From the NCBI GenBank assembly GCA_030532305.1, contig JAUNLJ010000002.1, positions 21,041 through 85,040 on the forward strand: 64,000 bases of DNA, read 5' to 3'. This stretch comes from Tissierellia bacterium (lineage in GTDB: Bacteria; Bacillota; Clostridia; Tissierellales; Peptoniphilaceae). A program made the translations under genes and the position numbers. Numbering within the stretch: the stretch's first letter is position 1; each line of letters opens with the position of its first letter. Positions 58,463-64,000 of this stretch are shown piece by piece. The notes beneath the pieces were generated by a model. It saw only the letters and a program-made list of their open reading frames with translations, was not told the origin of the DNA and searched no databases.

Positions 58463-61276
58463 ATGACTTTTCTAAAAAATATCCCCCCTAAATCCAAGGT
58501 AAAAATAATACTTATTGCCCTTTTGATCCTCTTGACCCTCCTCTTTAGCTCTATCTTGGCCGGTGTTTTGGGAATTTTGACTAAGGTTCCCGCTACAGAC
58601 TCAGAAAATTTAAGTCTGAGTTTTGCTCAAACTTCCACCATCTACGACCAAGATGGCCAGCTTTTAGAAAACCTAGAGAGCCAAGAATTTCGAAGCCTGG
58701 TCTCCTTGGACCAGGTCCCCGACCATGTGACTTGGGCCTTTTTATCTATTGAAGATAGGAATTTTTATAAGCACGGCGCCCTAGACCTTAAGGGGATCTT
58801 GGCGGCTAGCTATGACAATGCCAAAGAAGGGGCCCTGGTTAGGGGGGGCAGTACCATTACCCAGCAACTGATTAAAAATGTTTACTTAAGTCCTGAAAAA
58901 AGTTTTCAGCGGAAGATCCAGGAGGCCTATCTGGCCCTCCGTCTGGAAGAGGCCCTAAGCAAGGACGAAATTTTAGAATCCTACTTAAACCGGGTCAACC
59001 TGGGTCAGGGAGCCTATGGTCTCCAGGCTGCAGCCCAAGTTTATTTTTCTAAAAATGTAGAAGACCTCAGCCTAGAAGAAGGGGCCCTCCTGGCTGGGGT
59101 CGTCAAGTCGCCCAGCCACTACCAGCCCCTCCACCGCTATTATAAGGGGGACCCTGGCCTAAGACAGGTGGACCCCTATGACATTGTGGACACTACCCAA
59201 GTAGCTGGCCAGGACATGGTCCTAGTTAAGAATCCTGAGGCCCTTAAAAGGCAAAAGCTCGTCCTCTCTGCCATGGCCCAAGAAGGCTATATTAGCCAAG
59301 AAGAGGCCAAAAAGGCCGGCCAAAGGCCCATCTACTTTAAGCCCCTGGATAAAAAACCCACCAACCTTAGTCCCTATAGCCTAGATTTTATAGAAATCGA
59401 GACGGCCCGGATCCTCCAAGATAAGTATGACCTTAGTTTTGCTGAAGCAGAAAACAAGGTCTTAACTGGGGGCTACCATATCTACTCTAGCATTGATGCC
59501 GACCTTCAAGAAAACTTAGAAGAACTCTATAGGCACTATGAAGATTTCTTAGCAGAAAAAAATCCAGGTTACCCCGCCTCCCTTCTGGACTTTAAAACCG
59601 ATAATCGGGGCCATATCCTGGACCACTTTGGGGACAAGCTCTACTTAAATCGAGATAAGATCCTAGATGACAAGGGAGACCTCCTCCTATCCCAAGAAGA
59701 GGCCTCCCTTACAGAAGAAGGGGACCTGACCCTTGACCTAGACCTCTTTCATCTTAGGGAAGACGACATCCTCTTTAAGGACCTCTATGCCCTGGACCAA
59801 AACAATACCCTAAAGACCTACTCTATGGAGGGGCTAGACCTGAGAGCTGAAGACTATGCTCTTAAAAAGGACCAGGTCCTTATCTCCAGGGCCATCCTGG
59901 AGGCCAAGCCTGACTTTTACCAAGCTGATGACCAGGGCCAGGTTAAAATCAGCCGGGCCTATTTTGAACTAGACTCCCTGCCCACCCTCCAGCCCCAATC
60001 CTCAGCAGTTATCATCAACAATAAAAGTGGCGCCATTGAGGCCATTATCGGGGGCCTCCAAGTGGACAGCCAGGAAGCCAAGGGCTTAAACCGGGCCGAC
60101 CAAAGCACCCGACCCCCAGGAACAGCCATCACCCCCTTTACCGTCTATACGGTGGCCCTGGAAAAGGGGGATACCCTGGCCACAGTCTATGACGATGTCC
60201 CCTATAAGTATCAGGGCGATTACTGGCCAGAAAATAGGGACCAGCGCTATAGGGGCTATATGACCCTGTCTCAGGCCCTCTTAAATAGGGTCTCTACCAT
60301 CCCCTCCCTCCTCGTCCAAAAACATGGCATGGAGGCATCCTTGGATATGCTAGAAAGGCTGGGGTTCTATAAAAAAGAAGGGTCTGGCGATTTCTTGGTT
60401 ACCCCCGAAGAAAACCCCGACCGCAACGACTTTAGCCTAGACGCCCTAAGCCAGGGTAACTTTGTCAAGGGGGTAAATAATGTCTACCTCACCAACGCCT
60501 ACCGGACCCTGGCCAACCAAGGCCAAGGAGCCAGACCCCACGTTGTTGATAAAATAGTGGATTCCCAGGGCCAGGTCATCTTTACTAGCCAGAGCCTAAA
60601 GGACCAAGAGGTCATCCAAGCCGATAGGGCCTACCTAATCCAAAACCTTCTAACAAGAAACCAGCAAAATAAAAACCTGGCCCCCATAGAAAGAGAAGAA
60701 TTTATGGGCCAGCTGGGCCAAACCAAATTCAACACCGACTACTGGCTTGTGGGATCTATTCCCACCCACTCTGTGGGCCTCTGGGTTGGGGCCGATAGTC
60801 CCCTGCTCTTCCTGTCTGAAGACCCTAAGACGGTGGCCTCTTGGTATAATGAAATCTTAAAACTTCTCCCTGACGGGGGCCAGCTGCCTAGACCCTCTAG
60901 CCAGATTGTCCAGGAGGAGATCTGTAAACGGTCTGGCCTTTTGGCCTCCAGCTACTGCAAGCGGGCTGGAGATAGTGGCCAGGAAGTCTTTATCAAGGGC
61001 ACAGAACCGAAAAAGACCTCTGATGTCCATGTAAGGCGGCTAATCTGTAATGAATCAGGAGGGCTGGCCACCCAATACTGCCCCTATGAGTCCCTAGTCT
61101 ATGGCTACTATTTCCAACGGCCGGATAAGTACAAGAGCCAAGACCATAATGGGGTCTATCCTGAAGATATGGGCCTAGTCCCTAGGACCTACTGCCATAT
61201 CCATACAGAAGAGACCCTAAATGAAACTAACCAGGACCAAGAAAATCAAGACCCTAACACAAATGAAGAAGATTAA
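58463..61276 (+). CDS. Class A penicillin-binding protein with intact glycosyltransferase and degenerate transpeptidase domain
   Basis: 937 residues. A transmembrane helix (about 15-40) is followed by a GT51 domain with Glu97 (SIEDRNFYKH), GGSTITQQL (128-136) and second catalytic Glu154; this part looks active. In the transpeptidase domain (about 515-830) each catalytic motif is changed: SxxK is Thr554-Ala-Ile-Thr557 (PPGTAITPF), SxN reads as RVS near 609-611, and KTGT is QLGQ (750-753). An insert domain (about 340-500) and a Cys-rich C-terminal extension (about 820-920) are typical of clostridial PBP1A. I infer a lipid II polymerase without cross-linking activity. It is the only complete plus-strand gene here. 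Confidence 0.88.
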   Translation: MTFLKNIPPKSKVKIILIALLILLTLLFSSILAGVLGILTKVPATDSENLSLSFAQTSTIYDQDGQLLENLESQEFRSLVSLDQVPDHVTWAFLSIEDRNFYKHGALDLKGILAASYDNAKEGALVRGGSTITQQLIKNVYLSPEKSFQRKIQEAYLALRLEEALSKDEILESYLNRVNLGQGAYGLQAAAQVYFSKNVEDLSLEEGALLAGVVKSPSHYQPLHRYYKGDPGLRQVDPYDIVDTTQVAGQDMVLVKNPEALKRQKLVLSAMAQEGYISQEEAKKAGQRPIYFKPLDKKPTNLSPYSLDFIEIETARILQDKYDLSFAEAENKVLTGGYHIYSSIDADLQENLEELYRHYEDFLAEKNPGYPASLLDFKTDNRGHILDHFGDKLYLNRDKILDDKGDLLLSQEEASLTEEGDLTLDLDLFHLREDDILFKDLYALDQNNTLKTYSMEGLDLRAEDYALKKDQVLISRAILEAKPDFYQADDQGQVKISRAYFELDSLPTLQPQSSAVIINNKSGAIEAIIGGLQVDSQEAKGLNRADQSTRPPGTAITPFTVYTVALEKGDTLATVYDDVPYKYQGDYWPENRDQRYRGYMTLSQALLNRVSTIPSLLVQKHGMEASLDMLERLGFYKKEGSGDFLVTPEENPDRNDFSLDALSQGNFVKGVNNVYLTNAYRTLANQGQGARPHVVDKIVDSQGQVIFTSQSLKDQEVIQADRAYLIQNLLTRNQQNKNLAPIEREEFMGQLGQTKFNTDYWLVGSIPTHSVGLWVGADSPLLFLSEDPKTVASWYNEILKLLPDGGQLPRPSSQIVQEEICKRSGLLASSYCKRAGDSGQEVFIKGTEPKKTSDVHVRRLICNESGGLATQYCPYESLVYGYYFQRPDKYKSQDHNGVYPEDMGLVPRTYCHIHTEETLNETNQDQENQDPNTNEED

Positions 61277-61397
61277 GAGGACCCGGGAAATAAAAGGCTC
61301 TTTGCCAAGACCTGGCAGGTAGGTTGGCCTTAGGCCCTTCTCCAGAAACAAGAGTTTTTAAGGGCTGCCCCTTTCAAGTCCATAGGATTTTTAACAT

Positions 61398-61435
61398 GGC
61401 TTTAGGACCAAAAATAGGTCCTAGAGCCTTTTTTT
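61398..61435 (+). terminator. Intrinsic terminator of the class A PBP gene
   Basis: GGCT-tt-AGGACC ... GGTCCT-ag-AGCC (61398-61428) followed by seven T. A smaller AAGGG/CCCTT hairpin lies upstream near 61357-61372. Confidence 0.85.
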
Positions 61436-61514
61436 GCTTTAAGAAAAGCCATAATAGGGCCTTTTTAACTTCCCCCTACATTTGGTCTAGGGGGCCTAGG
61501 CCTAGGAGGGACCT

Positions 61515-61548
61515 AAAAAAATGGCCTAAGACCCCTAGGTCTTAGACC
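61515..61548 (-). terminator. Intrinsic terminator of the thiN unit
   Basis: On the minus strand an 11-bp stem GGTCTAAGACC / GGTCTTAGGCC (one G-U pair) followed by A and seven T. It faces the PBP terminator across a convergent intergenic region. Confidence 0.85.
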
Positions 61549-61557
61549 ATCTTATAG

Positions 61558-62196
61558 CTAGTCTTTAGAATAAATTAAAAAGGCCCGGCCAGAATGGAGG
61601 GTGATTTTTGCCCCTTCTGGGTCCCTAATTTCGTTACTAACCCCTAGGCTGGTTCCCCGCCTTAGCTTGGCCCTTTGGACATTGTAGGCCATGCCCTGGC
61701 TGGTCATCTCCACATAGGGGCTAATGGGGAGGACAGACACATAGTCAAAATCGGTCTTTTCTAGGGGATAGTCCCCAGGCCCCAAAATCTCTATGAGATT
61801 ATGGTCATCAATGACCCTAAAACGAATGGCCTGGTCTAGAAAATTTTCTCCTAAAAAGAGGCTGGCCAAGATATGGTCTATCCGGGTCCCTGTTCCTGCC
61901 ACTAAAAATATATCACTAGCGCCCCTTTCTAGGGCCCTTTTTAGGGCAATTTCCGTGTCTGTGTCGTCTTTAACAGCGGGGAGAACCTCTAAGTCAAGGT
62001 CTTGGGCCTTTAGGGTCTTTAGGGCCTTTTTATGGATGCTATCAAAATCTCCAATAACCAGGTCTGGGGGGTAGTCTAGACCCAGGACCATCTCATAGCC
62101 CCGGTCTGCACAGATAAGAAGGTCTTGCCAGGCCAAGAGCTTTAAAAGAAGAGACTGGCTAGGGGGCTGGCCCCCTGAAAGGATCAGGGTCCGCAT
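61558..62196 (-). CDS. thiN: Thiamine pyrophosphokinase
   Basis: 212 residues. The N-terminal catalytic domain has ICADRGYEM, the acidic GDFDS (49-53) and KDDTDTEIALKRALERGASDIFLVAGTGTRIDHILASL; the C-terminal beta domain binds thiamine (VSVLPISPYVEMTSQGMAYNV). It makes thiamine diphosphate from thiamine and ATP. It ends the prkC-rsgA-rpe-thiN run conserved in Firmicutes; the gap to rpe is 1 base. Confidence 0.93.
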   Translation of the reverse strand: MRTLILSGGQPPSQSLLLKLLAWQDLLICADRGYEMVLGLDYPPDLVIGDFDSIHKKALKTLKAQDLDLEVLPAVKDDTDTEIALKRALERGASDIFLVAGTGTRIDHILASLFLGENFLDQAIRFRVIDDHNLIEILGPGDYPLEKTDFDYVSVLPISPYVEMTSQGMAYNVQRAKLRRGTSLGVSNEIRDPEGAKITLHSGRAFLIYSKD

Positions 62197-62197
62197 C

Positions 62198-62845
62198 CTA
62201 GAGGGCCCTCAAGGAGGCCAGGGCCTGGTCCCTGTTTTTTGAACCAAAGATATAGGACCCCGCTACCAGCATATGGGCCCCCGCCTCTACAAGGGCCTTG
62301 CCGGTCTCTGCATTGACCCCCCCATCTACAGCAATCTGGATATCCAGATTTTTAGCCTGGATCATGTCCCTAAGGATCCTGGTTTTCTCAAGGGTTGACG
62401 GAATAAAACTTTGCCCTCCAAAACCAGGATTGACACTCATCAAAAGAACTTGGTCCAGGTCTTCCAGGATAAATTCCAAGTCCCTGGGGCTCTCGGAAGG
62501 ATTTAGGGCCAGGCCAGCCTTAAGCCCCCGGTCCTTAATCCTATGGATCAGCCGGTGGAGGTGGTGGCTGGTCCTTGGGTGGACAGTAATAATATCTGCC
62601 CCTGCCTCCATATAGGCATCCACCGTTTGGTCAGGATTATCAATCATCAGGTGGACATCAAAGGGCAAGTCTGTAAGGGGTCTTAGGGCCTTAATCATGG
62701 GAGGGCCTAGGGTTAAATTAGGGACATAATGACCGTCCATGACATCAATATGGACAAAATCCACCTGGGAATCACTCATCCACTTGAAATCTTTAGCTAG
62801 GCAGGTAAAATCTGCCGATAAGATTGAAGGGGCTACTAACGCCAT
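62198..62845 (-). CDS. rpe: Ribulose-phosphate 3-epimerase
   Basis: 215 residues, TIM barrel. Metal-binding and catalytic blocks are HIDVMDGHYVPNLTLG, HLMIDNP, MSVNPGFGGQSFIP and AVDGGVNAETG. It interconverts ribulose 5-phosphate and xylulose 5-phosphate in the pentose phosphate pathway. AAAAGGAG precedes the ATG, which overlaps the rsgA end by 10 bases. Confidence 0.97.
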   Translation of the reverse strand: MALVAPSILSADFTCLAKDFKWMSDSQVDFVHIDVMDGHYVPNLTLGPPMIKALRPLTDLPFDVHLMIDNPDQTVDAYMEAGADIITVHPRTSHHLHRLIHRIKDRGLKAGLALNPSESPRDLEFILEDLDQVLLMSVNPGFGGQSFIPSTLEKTRILRDMIQAKNLDIQIAVDGGVNAETGKALVEAGAHMLVAGSYIFGSKNRDQALASLRAL

Positions 62846-63717
62846 GTGTTTTTCTCCTTTTCTAGTAAGTCATCATAGATACGGATGTAGTTTTCGTACC
62901 GGCTTTCTTCTATTTCCTGGTCCAAAAGGGCCCTTCTAATTTCACACCCAGGCTCATTTTTATGGATACAGTCTTGAAACTTGCACTGGCCCAAATAGGG
63001 CTGAAAGTCTCTAAAATAATGGCCCAGGTCTTCAGAAGGAATATCCTCCACGTCAATGGAGCTAAAGCCCGGGGTGTCAAAGATAAGGATCCCATCCGGC
63101 CCCGCCATAAGCTCTGAGTGCCGGGTGGTATGGCGGCCCCTTTGGCTTTTCTCACTGACTGCCTGGGTCTCTAGGTCCAGGCCCAGGACGTCATTTAAAA
63201 AGGAGGTCTTGCCGGCTCCCGATACCCCAGCTAAGGCACTGGTTTTATGGACAAGCTGCTTATAAATTTCTCCCATCCCCTGGCCTGTCTTAGTGGAGAT
63301 GGTAAAAACAGGAAACCCCGCCTTTTGGTAGGTCTCTTTTAGGACCTGGGCCTGGTCTGGATCTAGGTCTTTTTTGGATATCACCAGTAAAATATCAATA
63401 TTTAAATATTCATAATAGGCAATGAGTTTATCCACCAAATAAAGATTATAGTCGGGCTCAGCCACAGGGACTAAAAGAAAGACTTGGTCGATATTGGCCA
63501 CAGGGGGCCGTTTTAAGCTGTTCTTCCTGTCTAAAATCTCTTCGACATAGGACAGGGCCTCCCCCTCTCCCTGGCTAAATAGGACCTGGTCCCCTACCAG
63601 GGGGGTGATTTTTCTATGGCGAAAAACCCCCCTGGCCCGGGCCTCATAGACCTCTCCCTGGGAAAGAATATAGTAAAATCCCCCTAGGGCCTTTATAATT
63701 TTTCCCTTTGCCTTCAT
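62836..63717 (-). CDS. rsgA: Ribosome small-subunit-dependent GTPase RsgA
   Basis: 293 residues. An N-terminal OB fold (GKIIKALGGFYYIL ... PLVGDQVLF) is followed by a circularly permuted GTPase: VISKKDLD (G4), then GVSGAGKTSFLND (G1), then DTPGFSS (G3). The C-terminal zinc site has CKFQDCIHKNEPGC. RsgA checks late 30S maturation. It follows the prkC gene directly (the kinase stop abuts the ATG). Confidence 0.95.
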   Translation of the reverse strand: MKAKGKIIKALGGFYYILSQGEVYEARARGVFRHRKITPLVGDQVLFSQGEGEALSYVEEILDRKNSLKRPPVANIDQVFLLVPVAEPDYNLYLVDKLIAYYEYLNIDILLVISKKDLDPDQAQVLKETYQKAGFPVFTISTKTGQGMGEIYKQLVHKTSALAGVSGAGKTSFLNDVLGLDLETQAVSEKSQRGRHTTRHSELMAGPDGILIFDTPGFSSIDVEDIPSEDLGHYFRDFQPYLGQCKFQDCIHKNEPGCEIRRALLDQEIEESRYENYIRIYDDLLEKEKNTWR

Positions 63718-64000
63718 TATTGAACGGTCTCCGTCTTATACTTGCTGCCATCTACATAGATGATAAATTGGTCACCCTTTTTACCTTCTACAGGGGTGGA
63801 GGTGGTCTCTCCCCCGGTCTGGCTAAAGGAACCTAAGCTTTCTTCCTTGCCTCCTGAGACTTTCTTTATCTCTACCATATGTTCCTGGCCATCGTCAGAG
63901 AGGTTGACCTGGAGGTTCAGTCTCTTGGTCTTGTCCTCAGACCCTTCTGGGGGATCTACTTCTTCTTCCTCCTGGGGCCTAGAGGCAATATAGACGTCAA
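63718..64000 (-). CDS. prkC: C-terminal end of a PASTA-type Ser/Thr protein kinase (PrkC), truncated by window edge
   Basis: The last 94 codons of a minus-strand gene running out of the window. The visible part has an acidic spacer (PQEEEVDPPEGSED) and a beta-rich terminal domain (RLNLQVNLSDDGQEHMVEI ... GDQFIIYVDGSKYKTETVQ). No kinase or PASTA repeat is visible. Identification rests mainly on context: prkC (with prpC) directly precedes rsgA-rpe-thiN in Firmicutes, and PrkC proteins often end with such an extracellular beta domain. If correct, IreB encoded at 31.2 kb is a likely substrate. Confidence 0.7.

Noticed and set aside
61324..61545. 73-codon plus-strand frame between the class A PBP gene and thiN
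   Set aside because: It runs through two opposing intrinsic terminators and lacks a ribosome site, so it is intergenic.
63760..63993. 77-codon plus-strand frame at the right edge
   Set aside because: It is antisense to the C-terminal end of the probable prkC gene, whose reading frame abuts rsgA in the conserved order.
1..64000. CRISPR arrays, tRNA/rRNA genes, insertion sequences, prophage
   Set aside because: No regularly spaced repeats, cloverleaf-type sequences, transposases or phage structural genes were found in either strand.

Overview
This 64 kb window is a housekeeping segment of a chromosome from a low-to-moderate GC Gram-positive anaerobe. The gene content (RNase Y, RNase J, MraZ, DivIB/FtsL, IreB, a PASTA-domain Ser/Thr kinase tail, SpoVD-like PASTA PBP, YlxR, and a clostridial-type ornithine racemase) points to Firmicutes, most probably the Tissierellia/Peptoniphilaceae. 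The lineage is my inference. Almost every gene lies on the minus strand. The exceptions are a truncated LysM/YneA-like gene at the left edge and one class A penicillin-binding protein gene near the right edge. No tRNA, rRNA, CRISPR array, insertion sequence or prophage was seen.

Layout, left to right (minus-strand transcription runs right to left). 1-2.6 kb: end of a LysM protein gene, a small unknown gene, about 800 bases of non-coding DNA with hairpins and repeats, and a tyrosine recombinase. 2.6-8.7 kb: rny and recA, with four genes between them that encode an Mre11/SbcD-like nuclease and a Rad50/SbcC-like ATPase split into separate polypeptides. 8.6-24.7 kb: cinA, pgsA, rimO, ftsK, dut, pnp, rpsO, then ribF, truB, nrnA, rbfA, infB, ylxR, nusA, rimP, which is the classical transcription/translation/RNA-decay block. 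The last operon starts with a good promoter and a leader terminator. 24.8-35.5 kb: udk, a U32 protein and an O-methyltransferase (probable tRNA wobble-uridine modification pair), rnjA, fur, DUF1292, ruvX, an aldo/keto reductase with ferredoxin tail, ireB, alaS and an AI-2E-type transporter. 35.6-42.4 kb: leuS, asnS, rarA, ornithine racemase, nrdR. 42.4-53.2 kb: the division and cell-wall (dcw) cluster from ftsZ back to mraZ, lacking ftsA, murE, murF and murC. 53.4-58.4 kb: lgt, deoC, yebC, nadE, yigZ-family, hflX. 58.5-61.3 kb: plus-strand class A PBP. 61.6-64 kb: thiN, rpe, rsgA and the 3' end of a prkC-type kinase gene.

The most notable observations are: (1) the Rad50-like ATPase broken exactly at its zinc hook, with an extra coiled-coil subunit, in the recA-rny interval; (2) the class A PBP whose glycosyltransferase motifs are intact while all three transpeptidase catalytic motifs are replaced; (3) a perfect 16-bp palindrome over the ireB promoter; (4) an intrinsic-terminator leader in front of rimP-nusA-infB; (5) a three-repeat, 10-bp-period MraZ operator downstream of the mraZ promoter. 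Several genes start at TTG or GTG codons chosen from the Shine-Dalgarno position; the longest open frame often runs back through an upstream terminator, so those starts were shortened.
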